Shown piece after piece: positions 43,901-55,900 of a DNA stretch of 64,000 nt. The notes beneath the pieces were generated by a model that saw nothing but the letters and a program-made list of their open reading frames with translations, ran no database searches and was not told where the DNA came from. How positions within the stretch are numbered: the stretch's first letter is position 1; each line of letters begins with the position of its first letter. Where the stretch lies: assembly GCA_032358255.1 (NCBI GenBank), contig JAULBX010021076.1, positions 124,001 to 188,000 on the forward strand, in the 5' to 3' direction. A program made the translations under genes and the position numbers. Source of the DNA: Heterotrichella gracilis (lineage: Eukaryota; Sar; Xanthophyceae; Tribonematales; Xanthonemataceae).

Positions 43901-46050
43901 TCATTAAAGAATTCATAGCTTGTGCCCAGCTCATATTGGCCTTGGAACCAGTCCCCCTGCTACTGTAGGGTTTTGCATACTTACTATGTGGTGCTTCTCC
44001 CTTGCGTTGGCAGGTGACCACCCTGCAGCGCCTGCACGAGCAGGAGAACACCCTCCTGGACACCCTAAACCCGCAGCGGGTGGTGGAGCGGGAGCGCCGC
44101 GCGCACCTCAACGCGGGCGCCCTGCTTAAGGCGGGAGAGGGTGACCTGCTGGCCGCATACCGCCTGCTGGAGCAGGATCTGAGGATGGCAGGGGGGATGA
44201 TGATGGCGGATGCGGCGGGCATGGCGTTTGGCGGCGGCTTTGGTACGATCATTGCTGTGTGCTTGTGTGTTTGGTATGCTGTGTCATGGGTCCCGGGGTG
44301 GGCCAGGTGTCACCATGGTCATGGAGATGGTTCAACAGCTCAGCATACAAGTACAATCAATCACACGTACATTTGCAGTCACAAAATGCTTGCAATCCGA
44401 GAGCTACGTCACACCCATTGTGGTTAAATGAATACAACATTGAGGGAGCTCACCATACTGTCTCGTGTATGCAGGTGGCCGGGACGGCTTTGCCATAGGT
44501 CACGGGGTGGGCCAGGGCGCCACCATGATGGCGGAGATGGGTGAGCAGCGCCGCATGAAGGAGGCGGATGGGCTTGTGAAGCAGGCCGCTGCCAAGATCA
44601 TGAAGGCCAAGCAGCTTGCGCCCGACATCCCGCAGATCAACATGGCGGCCATCAAGAGCCTGGGCATGGCCTTCATGATGGTGCGGGCAGGTTTTTGGGG
44701 TGAAGGGTTTGGGCTTTAGGGTAATGCATAGGTGTAGGATGTAGGATGTCGGGTTTTATGCACAGGCAGCAGAGTATAGGTGTGTGGAGGGTTTAGGGTT
44801 CATAAAAATCCAGCTGGGTGGAGAAGCAGGTCCTGAGCATCATTCTGTAACCTGCCACGATTCAAAAATTGTGAATCGACGCATGGTCCTGAGCATCATT
44901 CTGTAACCTGCCACCCAGTGAAGGGCCCTCGAGTTCATGCGATTAGACCTGACTCCCCGCTGGTCCCTTTTGCAGAAAATTGTGGATGGCATCGCCTCTA
45001 ACATGGATTAGGGTTCAGGGCTTGAGTGCTTTGGGTTTAGACCTGACATCCCCTGGTGCCGTGCGCAGAATGTCGCCTCTGAGATTGTTTAGGGTTGCAG
45101 GCTTCAGTGTTTAGGGTTTAGACCCGACCTCCTGCTTGTGCCGTGCAGGATTTGATGGTGGGGGGCATCGCCTCTGAGATTGTTTATGGTTTCAGACTTG
45201 ATTGTTTAGGGTTTAGACTTGACCCCCTTGCTTGTGCCCTGCAGGATGTGATGGTGGGCGGCATCGCCTCTGAGATGGTGGTGCGCAGGAAGGTGAAGGA
45301 TGGCATGGCCCAGGTGACTGCCATGCTGGAGCAGCTGAAAGCAGCAATGGGATGGCTGGCGGCAAGGTACCAGGTCTCGCCTGAGGTGCGCACAATAGCA
45401 GGAATCGCCGGCTTCAAATTTTGATTGTTGTTGCTACCTTAGTTCCTGACGTCAAACAAGGGCTATACCCCAAATTCTATTCATTACTAAGGAGTATGTT
45501 CTGTACAGCACTGTATCAGATTCGTCCACTGTCTCACATTCCTTCCACCCGCCATCAGCTGTGGCCAATGGCTAGCCCCTACAGAGCATAATAATTATCA
45601 CAGCGCTGTGATAATTATTATGATCTGTTTGGCATGCAAGGACAGGTTGCTGTGCTTGGTGGCATCCTTGACCTGTACCGCCAAGCTCTTAAATGAGCAG
45701 GTGTCGTGCTCACTGCATGCAACTTGGCTGATCAGCTGCAGGCTGCTGGAACAATAATGCAGCATCATTAATGCTTGATAAAATATGGTATCAGCCAAGT
45801 TTTCAACCGTGGCATGTTCCTGCTCCGGAGCCCCACATGCAGCTCCACTCTGCAGGAGGCAGTGTCGTACGCGTCCAAGTATGCCAGTGTAGACACTGGT
45901 TACCAGCAAGACCCTGGCTACCAGCAGCAGCAGATGGGAGGCGACCCCATGATGGGAGGGCCGATGATGGGTGGCATGATGGGTGCCCCGGGGGTTGGAT
46001 ACGACAGGATGTATGCTGACGGCAACCCCGGGGGCTGCGCCATCATGTAG
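40951..46050 (+). CDS. SAM-domain coiled-coil protein with C-terminal CaaX box (9 exons)
   Basis: Exons: 40951-40980, 41716-41856, 42264-42476, 42865-42993, 43388-43576, 44014-44242, 44475-44680, 45245-45373 and 45856-46050 (TAG); phases agree and the product is 486 residues. The N-terminal ~65 residues are a SAM domain split over three exons: MDVASWSVQQ | VSDFLSTTLQF, CFKDNAVDGGDLLSFTDDEL, SQELGLTHLQ | IKKLRKHI. A Pro/Ala linker, long charged coiled coils (exons 3-6), a Gly/Met-rich stretch (MAGGMMMADAAGMAFGGGFG) and helical exons 7-8 follow. The tail is Gln/Met/Gly-rich and ends CAIM, a farnesylation-type CaaX motif, so membrane anchoring of a SAM-based oligomer is likely. Start context is CACCATGG. 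The ligand or partner is unknown. Echoes of exons 4, 5, 7 and 8 lie in its introns. Confidence 0.9.
43046..43117 (+). repeat. Echo of SAM-gene exon-4 end
   Basis: ACATCAAGGAGATGGCGCACC and AAAGCAGGTGGACAGCCAGGT repeat 42928-42995 with a small rearrangement; TTTAGGG heptamers lie on both sides. Confidence 0.88.
43676..43730 (+). repeat. Echo of SAM-gene exon-5 end
   Basis: GCGCAGCTGGAGGGTGGGTAG through GGGCTGCAGCAGCAGGTGTG repeats 43529-43578. Confidence 0.85.
44294..44346 (+). repeat. Upstream echo of SAM-gene exon 7
   Basis: GGGGTGGGCCAGGTGTCACCA and following bases repeat exon-7 positions 44502-44554 in diverged form, about 208 bases upstream of the real copy. Confidence 0.8.
44976..45244 (+). 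repeat. Three tandem echoes of SAM-gene exon-8 start
   Basis: Copies with their own CAG acceptors begin at 44976, 45069 and 45149; the real exon begins at 45245. Each carries (part of) GATGGTGGGGGGCATCGCCT, TCTGAGATTGTTT and then GTTTAGGGTTTAGAC. Similarity to the exon rises towards the real copy. Confidence 0.92.
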
Positions 46051-47816
46051 GTGGGCCGAAACAGTCTCATGGCAAAAAATATTGTATTTTAATTTCGAAG
46101 AAATTAAAGAGTAATGAATTTGATTTTGAATTATTGCTGAGGACATAGTGGTCAAGCAATCCTGACAGCACATGTGCACAAGGATGCACTGATGGATATT
46201 TCTGGGATGTATATGAAGATTAGGGCTTGCATGGGCAGCGAATTTTGAGACATGCCACAGTAGCTGATAAGACTTTTGCATCTGCACATCAAGCCGCATT
46301 GTATGGCATCAAGAATCTTGTCTCGGGAGTTTTTTAGCAGAGGTTTTTTGGTGAGCAGTCACATCACCACACATTTGGTTGCAACAATACACAGGCAAAG
46401 CCATGCAGCTGTCCAGCGTTGAAGTGTTGTTACTCAGCTGTATGGGCGGGCACACCCAGTTTCTGAATTACTTTCCATTTTGTTGTCTCCAGGAATGGGA
46501 CAATCCAACTTGAGTAGAACAGTATTTATAAATCAAATTATTGGCTGATGAAGCCTAAGCTGCAGCTTGTATGCAGGCATGTATTGGCTGATGAAGCCTA
46601 AGGGCTGCCTTTGAGTTATTTGATACCCACCCACTAGGTTGTTTGTACGTTTTCAAGCGGCCACATTGCATTTATTGCCCGCGTCACAGGTCGCCATGTT
46701 TTCTTCCAAATAGTACATACGCATATGCATGTGTATTTCACTGAGTTCGTGATCCCCAGACTCAGTGTTTCACAGACAAGCTGTGACACTGTGTCTCCTG
46801 GTCTGACCCATTTGCATTGCCATGGGTGTACTGCAGTTGGGAAACTGTTTCAGTACATTCCTATGAAGTGGGGGGGGAAATTGAGCAGTCTCTGGCCGGC
46901 CCTGATGGCTGTAAACTAGTGAACCATCTTGTGCAAGCAACTATCGACGATTTTCCTGCTGAAACTGTCAGGTAAATATATATATATATATATATTTGCC
47001 ATCCTTGAACAGGCGCACAAGGAGCTGGCAAAGGGAAAGGCAGTGGCCTCCAGGGATTCCTTGGCTGTCCTTGGGCTACAATGCTTGTGCGTGAGGCGTG
47101 CAAGTTCAACTTGTCATCGTACCCATGTGGGCATTTCCTTTCTTTCGTTCTTTTATACCCAGTGCATTATGCTACGCCACCACCAGTTGCCACTGCCATG
47201 GCAAAATCCTTGCAGGATGGAAACTCAGTTCTTTTTTTGACCTGACCCTAGGGTTTTGACGGAAGGCCTTCCCCTTCCGTGAGCCACGCTGTCAGACCTG
47301 CCCAGCAGCTATCCAGACCTATCGCGAAGCTAGCATGTTGCACAAAAGGTGAAAACCGCTACTGGGCAAAGCCTATTGAACTCTAAACGTCACTGTGCCG
47401 CAGTGTGTGTCGCAGAATATTCTCTGTGGTTTGCTATTAAACTACTCAGAAGCTGTGCATGTCCATGCATGTGTTTCGTGCGAGTGTGATACCACCAGCC
47501 CACCGCAACTAAACCACCGACGTTTGGGTGAAGTTGGGTTGAGCTGCGACCGCACCCCTGGTTATATCGATAATAGCACTTGTGCCAAGTTGGCCTACAA
47601 TGCAGGCGTCCACTTTTCACAGCGTCCAAAGGTCTGAAATAAACTTCAACTCCAAGTCGAGTCAGTGCCACCCAAGGCTCACTCGCCCCTGCACCAGGTA
47701 AAACTACTAATTGCCCACCGGTTGGTCATACAACCGCCTCGTTGTTTGCTATTGCTGTGTTTCTGGTGTGGTGCGTCTGTGGGGGTGTGAGACTTTGGTG
47801 TCTACTTGCAGAGCCA
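46051..47816. other. Intergenic region, SAM gene / NTF2-like gene
   Basis: About 1.8 kb. An AT-rich 3' flank comes right after the SAM-gene stop. A duplicated TTGGCTGATGAAGCCTAAG (46541 and 46583) and a (TA)n run at 46976-46993 are present. No gene is supported. Confidence 0.5.
46976..46994. repeat. (TA)n microsatellite
   Basis: Nine or so TA dinucleotides in a row. Confidence 0.95.
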
Positions 47817-50800
47817 ATGGGGTTCAAGTGCTGCACTGGAGAGAAAAGCTCTCCAACAAAATTTGCCGGCCTTTCGTCAATTGGACAACAAGGCTTAGCC
47901 AGGTATGTTTGGACAGGTCACATCCAAATAAACACGCATGCGGCCATGGTTGTGGCATGTGGGTGGTACCGTGGCACATTGGTGGGCAAACCACCAGCGG
48001 GGGGCCATGGGCTTAGTTGTTGTCTCTGCCATCAGGGGATAACCCAATACCAACCTCCTGAGATACAAAAAACTCTGGTTGCAGAGTGGGCTTGCAGCAG
48101 CAATGTCAGCACCCAGCACAGCAACCGCATACCCTCAGGCGCAGAAGAAAGGGGCAGCAAACAGCGTCGTGCTCAGGTACGCCTGCCAAGCCTGCTCAAA
48201 GTGATTGCACACTCACCAGCTGCATACTTTAGAATGGGAGCCAAAATGAAGTCCTTTTCACGTTGGCATCATCGCCGCAGTGAGTTGGCAGGCAACCACA
48301 GTGCACCAACTCATGGCACGGCATGGCTTGGCCCTTTCAACTGCAACCTGCTTTTGTGAGAAGGGGGAAGTCACAGGCATGCATGTTTGTGCTCCACGCA
48401 GGCTCATCTCAGCATACAACGCCCGTGACCTCTCAAGGATGATGTCCCTCATCTCCCCGGCATGTGTGTATGAGGGCTATTCATACGCTGAGAGGCCAGC
48501 AGGCAAAAAGGTAGGGGTGCAGCACCATTTATCGAAATGCAGTAGTGCTTATCTACATCCACAAAAACACGCATCGTATATCCATATATTCCTGTTCCAG
48601 AATGCCAATTGATTACGTTATCGGCTGATGAGTAGCTGTTGAGTGAACATGCAAAATCCCGGGGGGGGGGGGCGGGGGGGCACTGACTGAGAGCACTACT
48701 GCGGTTGACTCTTGCCATTGCCCTGGCAGTGCCATGTGCACAACCATAGTGCATGCAAGAACTGGGGGAATTCGCTATTCCAATGCTGCATCCATGGTGC
48801 AGGAAATCGAGGCTCTGTACCGATCGCTGCTGTCCAGCACAAGCCCAGAAACCACCGTGGTTGTCGATGACATCACCGCCCCAGACGAAACCTCCTGCGC
48901 CGTGAGGTGGCACGTCACCATTGGTGGCAAGCCCGTGCCCTGCGGCAAGGGCATCAGCTTCTACAAGGTGGATGGTGCGGGCCAGCTGGCCAGGATCTAC
49001 GAGGCCCCCGAGCATTTGGTGAAGGCCTCAAGCCTGCTGTTCCCTGCGCTCAATGTGGCGTCGCCACTGCTGAGCCGGCTGGTGCCTGCACTGGATGCAC
49101 AAGGTACTGCCTATGTTTGAAATAGTACCATGCTGCATTATATCATAGTAAAAATAAGAATAAATAAGTTCACCATGCTCCGTCTATAGGTTTATATTTA
49201 TATTATATTAGTGAGAACTTGCACTGCACTCCCCTCGCTACATATGCTGCGCAATTCCGTGCTCAGACTACTTTGCATAGTCTTAGGATGATCAACAATG
49301 GCTCTGCTCTCACAGATTGCCCTCATCGGTACTGACTTTTGACATGATGTCTGGCGGACTGGAAAGCCCCCCCCTTCCCCCCCCACACACACCAACGCTT
49401 CCCCCACCCACCATTACGCACACTCAGTCCAAGACCTACTTGTCGCTATGCACCCAGGTAGAATATTGCAAACCAAAGCATGCCAAACTAAGTCAATTTG
49501 GTTACTTTGCATACAGGTGGAATTCCCCTGTTTTCGGCATGGACCAATTCACCCACGACAAGCAGCAGCAACTCGTCTGGGGGTGGTGCACCAACCAGGC
49601 AAGGAGCGGTCCTCATGCAAACAGCCCAGTCACCGGTGCCTTCAGAATCTGGTGATGCTGGTGGCCACGAAGCAGCCATTGAGGGCAGCAGTGCAGAGGC
49701 CACGGCCGCATGGCAGAGGGTGACTGAGCTGGAAATTGAGGTGGCTAAGTTGAGGTCAGAAAACAGCGAGCTGAATGAGCAGACCAGGAGCCAGCAGGAC
49801 AGCGGATCGGGGTCTGCTGCAGGGGCAATTACAGATGCGGGAAGTGACACAGAGGTTGTGGCTGAGGTGCAGGAGCCGTCAGGGTTAGCCGGGGAAGAGG
49901 GGGATTCCTTGTTGGCCTTCTTGAACGACACCGCACCAACCGATGCTGCCGCTGCCGCTGCTACTGCTTCAACTAGTCCGGTGGGTGCAGACAGCCAGAT
50001 GTCAGCACCGGAGGTAGCTGCTGGCATCAGTGGGGAGGGAATGCAGGAAAGCGTGGCCCAGCAGGGTATTCCTGATGCGCCACCAGCGCCCACAGGTGCC
50101 GTGGCAAGCAGCAGCAGCTCCCTCACAGCCCCAGCAGCAGTCACAAGTGCGCCAGATGTAGGTCAGGGCTGTGATTCTCAGGTTGTGCCTCAACAGGCCA
50201 GCCTTGAGGAGGCTTCAGGGCAGCAGGAGGTGGAGGAGGAGCAGCCAGACTTCAACGGCGTGTGGCTGAGGGACGCCTCCAGGTCAGACATTATATTTGT
50301 TTATTATAACCGTATTAATTGCATACCAGCTAGAAAGCCAGATCAGCAATCAGCCCTGCACAAGCATTGGCCACCCAGCCCTGTCCTGTCATTGTTTGTA
50401 CCATTCCTGTATGCTATCTATTTTTCTGTAAATTATATTGTTTATATATTTGTAATTACATTTATTCATTTTTCTGTGTGTTCCTTGCCTGCAGGTCAGA
50501 CATGGCCAGCTACGAGCGCACCTTTGACCTCATGGGCCTGGGCAGCCTGCAGAAGATGACTGCCATCAAGCTGATCGAGGGCCTGGACATTACCTGCGAT
50601 GGCAACACCTTTTCGGTGTCCTTCCTCACTGTGGTGCCCTTCTTCAACGTGACAGAGGAGTTCAAGCTGAAGGGGCAATCGCAGCTCGGGAGGAGGGACA
50701 TGCGGCGGGGGTCCCAGACTGCCAGCGTGGCGGTGGATGGGAAGGTGCTGACGGTCAGGTCTGAATGGGGCCAGCCGTATGCAGGTGAGGGGTCACGACC

Positions 50801-51629
50801 ACATGCTCATAGATCCATGGCTCAAAGTGCATAAGGGGGCATGATTTGCAGTGCATATTTGAGTCATGGTGTGTGCTGCCTGCTAAGTTAATGGCTGTGA
50901 ATTTGGATATTTAAGTCACGTGATTGATGACAAGGTATTGGCCATGGGCTACGTTGTCAAGCAAATGCGCCGACCCGGTTTGCTGTCATGTGCTCATGTA
51001 ATCACCACCAGAGACTTGCCCGCTGCCAAGGTGCAAGCTGTATCCATGCACGTATTATCAAATGATGACACCCAAACTGAAAATGTGTTGTGGCTTGCCA
51101 GGTGTGCTTCGGGAGTCCTTCACCCTGCTTGACAAGGACACGCTGCAGGTGCAATCAGTGATGACAGTCAAGGGCAAGACAGAGGACACAATGCAGGTAC
51201 AAATCAACCTTCATACTCAGGCTGCATATGCAATCTGATACACATGTTGGTTGGTTAATATTTGTGATACTTGCGTGCTTCCAGCCATGCAGCCACGGTA
51301 GTTGCCACCCATAGCCCTGGTACCAAACAGGCACTCACCCAGCATGTGGGTTTGCATGTGGGTTTGCATGTGGCCCTAGATCATGTACCGCATGCCAGAC
51401 ACCTGGTACCCAACTTCAAAAACATGTCTTTTATTTCTCGCTATTGTTTGACTGGCACAGCTGCTGGGATTGCACTTGCGTAATGATGTTTTTTATCATT
51501 TCCCCGCAGGTGTACCGCAAGTCTGACACCTGGCGCCCCAAGTTCAAGTGGCCCCCCTCCCCCTCCGACCTGGCATCGCTGTCAATCAACCCAATGGACC
51601 TCTTCAAATACGCGCGCAAGCTGCTGTGA
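47817..51629 (+). CDS. NTF2-like (SnoaL fold) protein with lipocalin-like C-terminal domain (8 exons)
   Basis: Exons: 47817-47902, 48087-48176, 48402-48510, 48803-49103, 49517-50282, 50495-50784, 51102-51196 and 51510-51629 (TGA); phases agree and the product is 618 residues. The NTF2-like domain (exons 2-4) reads SVVLRLISAYNARDLSRMMS, ACVYEGYSYAERPAGKKEIE, TSCAVRWHVTIGGKPVPCGK and GISFYKVDGAGQLARIYEAP, like plastid NTF2-family proteins of land plants. Exon 5 is a ~250-residue low-complexity linker with one helix (VTELEIEVAKLRSENSEL). The C-terminal ~190 residues start DFNGVWLRDASRSDMASYER and form a beta-rich lipocalin/FABP-like pattern (W-x-R-D, GLDITCDGNTFSV, LTVRSEWGQPYAG). It may bind a hydrophobic ligand; location is possibly the plastid. 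Exon 2 needs the second AG of a CAGAG acceptor to stay in frame. Confidence 0.85.
50282..50505 (+). repeat. Intron bounded by 11-bp direct repeats
   Basis: AGGTCAGACAT occurs at 50281-50291 (exon-5 end plus donor) and at 50493-50503 (acceptor plus exon-6 start). The intron between them is AT-rich (TTATATTTGTTTATTATAAC...) and unlike its neighbours. Confidence 0.85.
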
Positions 51630-52990
51630 ACGTGTGCAGCGCTCTCCAGCTGCCTTGGCAGAACAAATCCATTCTGCAGTGAACTGCACCACTCTTCCCA
51701 CATTGTGGAAGCAGGATGTGTGGGCTCAGAGGTGAACATACCTTTTTGTATTACAGTATACCTGGTATACCTGGTAGCCACATCGCTCTGCAGACAGGGT
51801 GCTCAGTATACAGCTGGACAATGCCGAGTGGGATGTATCCACAGCATCGCATGCCTAGCCTAGCCCACTTCCCGTTGGGTTACATTACCAATCCAATCAG
51901 CATTTTTGCGGACTGCTGTCAATAAAAAACAATGGTTGTCACCTTGAGTCAGCACATTCATTAGTATTATACACACTTACCTTAGTATTATAGGCACTGT
52001 ATTGCACAGCAAGTACAGGGCTGTGGTGTTCACATGGGGCGGCGTGTCGTGGATACCCCACACACGCCAATGCTGTTGGGTCTGGGGGAAGCACCCTGGT
52101 TTGGACTGCAATGATTCAGCATTCAGGTTCATGCCAGCCTCGGCGTGACCTGGGTTTACAATATGTAAACTTTTACAATGCAATAACAATCAATAGGATG
52201 TGGGATTACATAGGATTTATCCAGTCTCAGGGGCTCAAAATGGCAGCATTTTTACATCCCTTCTACCATTTGACCAATTCATTGCAGCTTAGCTGAATTG
52301 AATACCAACGTTGTCACGTAAATTGCAACAATTTTGCTCCGACTAGTTTTGCTCAACTTGGAAGGACCTGGTTTGGAGGCATGCACTCCCTGGACTTCAG
52401 GAGCCCAGGGCCTGGAACTTCAACAATGTGTCAGTGTACCCAGTAACTGTTGCAGTGCAGCGGCGCTGATTCGAGAACGCTGGAGATATGTGCTAGCCTA
52501 GGTCTGTCATAGCATCAACCAATATAGTAGAATATGACCTTTGACGCTGCAGCAGTGAGCCTCTGCTGCAGCAGCCAGGTTACGCCTATTTCCAATTATT
52601 GCGGCGCACAGTTTGGTGCCAAAAACTGCACGATTGTTGCTAGGAGCTTGAAGTCAAAATAACTATTGGACTATCCCGCCATGTGAAATGAATTGGAATA
52701 CTGCTAGCATACTCAAACCAATGCAATCAGTGGCAAATTGAATTGAACTTCATGATGTGTTGTTAGAAGTAAAGCTCCCATTTCCTAATAACTCATTGCA
52801 ATGGATGAAAGTACATCCATGGATGAAAGTACATCACGAAGCAATTTTGTCGGTACCGTTGCACCATGTCGGCATTGCATACTGACGTCCACGTACCAAC
52901 TAGCACCCTAAACCCAAAGCCCTAAATGGCACCAACCATGTGCATACTGACATCAAAGTACACACCCACAACCTTACCCTTATGGCCCAC
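51630..52990. other. Convergent intergenic region
   Basis: Between the stops of the NTF2-like and GT90 genes. Contains the tandem GTATACCTG (51758-51778) and an AATAAAAAACAATGG stretch near 51920. No gene is supported. Confidence 0.5.
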
Positions 52991-55900
52991 CTACGGCGTC
53001 CGAGGCTTCATGTCTGCTTTAATTGGGTGGTCAGGCAGGTGCTTATCCATGAGATCCTGCAGCGGTATCACCCTCTTTGGGTCATAGTCCGACAGCTGCG
53101 GGGTGAAGCGCTGCAGCGCTGCATACTCCTTGAGCAGCTTGCGCCAGTAGCACATGCGCGCCTGGTGGGACAGGTGGTGCGAGGCAAAGCGCTGCCCGTT
53201 GGCCGCTATCTGCTGGGCAAGCGCGTCGTTCTGGCGCAGGAAGCGCACCTGAGGCAGGGAGCAATAATATGGTTTAGGTTTTAGGGTAAGTAATTGAGTA
53301 GATATCTACACAGAGATTAAATAAAGGAAATAAATAGATTTCTACGCAGCCTGTCCTGAAGCAGGGGACAAACAAGGGGTTTCCTGACTGGAAGGCTATA
53401 ACCCACAGTACCCTGCGGGATTTGCGCAGACTAGCCAAAGGATTCCATTCCACTGGGTTCCAACGGCGATATGAGTACACACTGTTGCAACGCGATTGCA
53501 GACAAACTGAGGTTTTTGTTGCCTTTCACAGCACAATGACACGATGCAGGCTGTGGCACTAGTTCTGCGTCAGTGTCATTGTTGACAGGCCGCGGTGAGC
53601 CACAGGCATTGCTGTACTGGAAGAGTGTCACAGCCAAAAAGTGCATGAGGCTCACCATTTCACAGATGTCTTTGTGGTGGTTTGTACCAACTGGCACATA
53701 GTGCACCCATGGCTTGAGCAGGGGTTCGTAAAACAGCTGGGTGGCGCTTCGATGGCGCAACACCACCACACCTGCAGCATTGGATAGCAAAACTATGGGC
53801 CTCAGGAGATTTGTCAGGTGAGTCACATGGGCATGCTTGCAACATGAGTGAGGAATTGCACACCTTCATAAGAAAAAGGATTGGATTTCCAAATCCTATT
53901 GAAGATTTATATTTTGATTAATAATCAGTGTGTTACCCCTGCATGTTGCTGCAGCTTTATGAAAGGTGTATAGAATCTTCTGATGAGAGCTGATTGGACC
54001 TGAACTATTGCCTACCAAACGTGTTGACAGTTAATATCTTGGCTTTGTGGCGGCACCCACCTGCGGCAAGGTACTTCTGGATCTTTGGTGTGGTGGTGGT
54101 TCCATCCACAACCAGCAGATACTTGTACCGCATGTGGTCCAGGAAGCTAGAGGTGAAGTCATTCACATTTCCGGAAATGTTGAGCATGCCGGTGCAGTTG
54201 TCTGGTGGCGATTTGGCAAGCTCAATGAACCACTCCCGGGGACCGGGTTGCATCACGTCCCCCAGCTTGCTGCGCTTTTCACTGCCCATGTAGCCGTGCA
54301 TGATGTACCTGGGGACCCACCGATTTTAATTGGCCATCAGGCACGGTGGTGATGGTGGAAGCAGCTCATGGGCACAGGTTCAGGCATCGCGACAATACAT
54401 GGGAAGATGACGGATGCACAACAAGCTTTGCCTGTGTTCATACGTGCACACTTGTTGTGATGATGATGGCGCTTGTATGTTGTGAGGGTGCTTGTATGTT
54501 GTGAGGGTTTAGGATTTATTCCTTACTCGTTTTTTCTGGGGTTTAGGGTTCACCCATAACCCCTAAAACCCTAATCCCTGGCATGTGCTTGTAGGGTGTG
54601 GGCCCACCCACCTGGCAAAGGCCACGTCCTGCTTTTCGTGCCACGGGAAATCCGCCTTGGCTTTGGGTGACCGCCAGAAATGCAGCCACTCGTCAAACCT
54701 CCCCACGTCAAACATGCCATCGGGCACCGCGATAGCAAATGCCTCGTCATTTCCCCTGCAATACTGCAAGACATCCACATCTGCATGTCAGCTTGTTCGA
54801 GGTGGCAAGATGACCCCAAGGGTCAAGTGGCCTGCTGATAGTTTGCAAAGTCTGCTCAACACATGCCACACTTTCATCAGCCTTTTTATCTCAATTGCAA
54901 CAGCTCCAGCTGGAGTGCAAATGCAATGCTTGCAGTTCCAATCTACACGCGTAAGCAAGACACGCAACTTCCCCATGCACCACACCTTGCCCCAGTGCAA
55001 CTTCTCGCCTGAAATGCAAACTCGTCATCCATCACAAGTCGATCCAGTCCCTCACCTGAAATGCTGGGATAATCAGCCCGTTCAGCTGCTTTCCCTCGAT
55101 TGCAGGAGGGTCAGTGGAAGGTACAATCACCTCCATATCTGGCAGGTCGTACTGCTTGGCTACCTGCAGGAACCCATTGAGCGTGTGCATCCACACAGAC
55201 CCCTGGGATGCCCACCGCTCCTCGTACGACACATGCCCTGACAGGGTGCGGTTGCCATCGAAATCCACCTGCGCACACGATTATCCAGTCAGTTGGCAGT
55301 GCTTAGCAGGGGTACACGAATGTACTGACCCCTTGGTTGGTATATTACTGTACCTCTGGTGCTTAGCAGCAGTAAAAATCGAGGCGTTGGCCCACCGCTG
55401 GAATGCCCCCTAAACCCTTAAACCCTCATCGAGGCGCTGGCTAACCGCTGCAAACCCTATATCCAAAACCCTACATCCTCATTGAGGTGCTCGGATTTAG
55501 AGAGTCTTGCCGCGGTTGGACACCTGCATGGAATGCAATGTTTTCTGGAAAAGGATTACTATTAATAACAATATTTTACCAACTGACGTGATTTAATGGA
55601 GTTGCGACTGCTAAACTAGCCTTTGAAGCGGCTAAAATCCCAAGGCTAATTCAGCAGCCAAGCAGGGCACACGGCACCCTCCCACCCCCCTGGTACACAC
55701 CGTTGGTTAGCGTGCACAATCCGTTGAGGGTCTGGGGAATTGTGGTTGTTCATGGTTTGTTGAGGGTTTAGGGTTTGTTCAGGATGTAGGGTTCCTCCTG
55801 GCCTAGCCTACCTCGTACACTGTGTTGTTGATGATTGCCAGCTTGAACCACGTGGCCCACCTGCGGGCCTGGCGGGTGAGCTGGGACATGTCCAGGTGGG

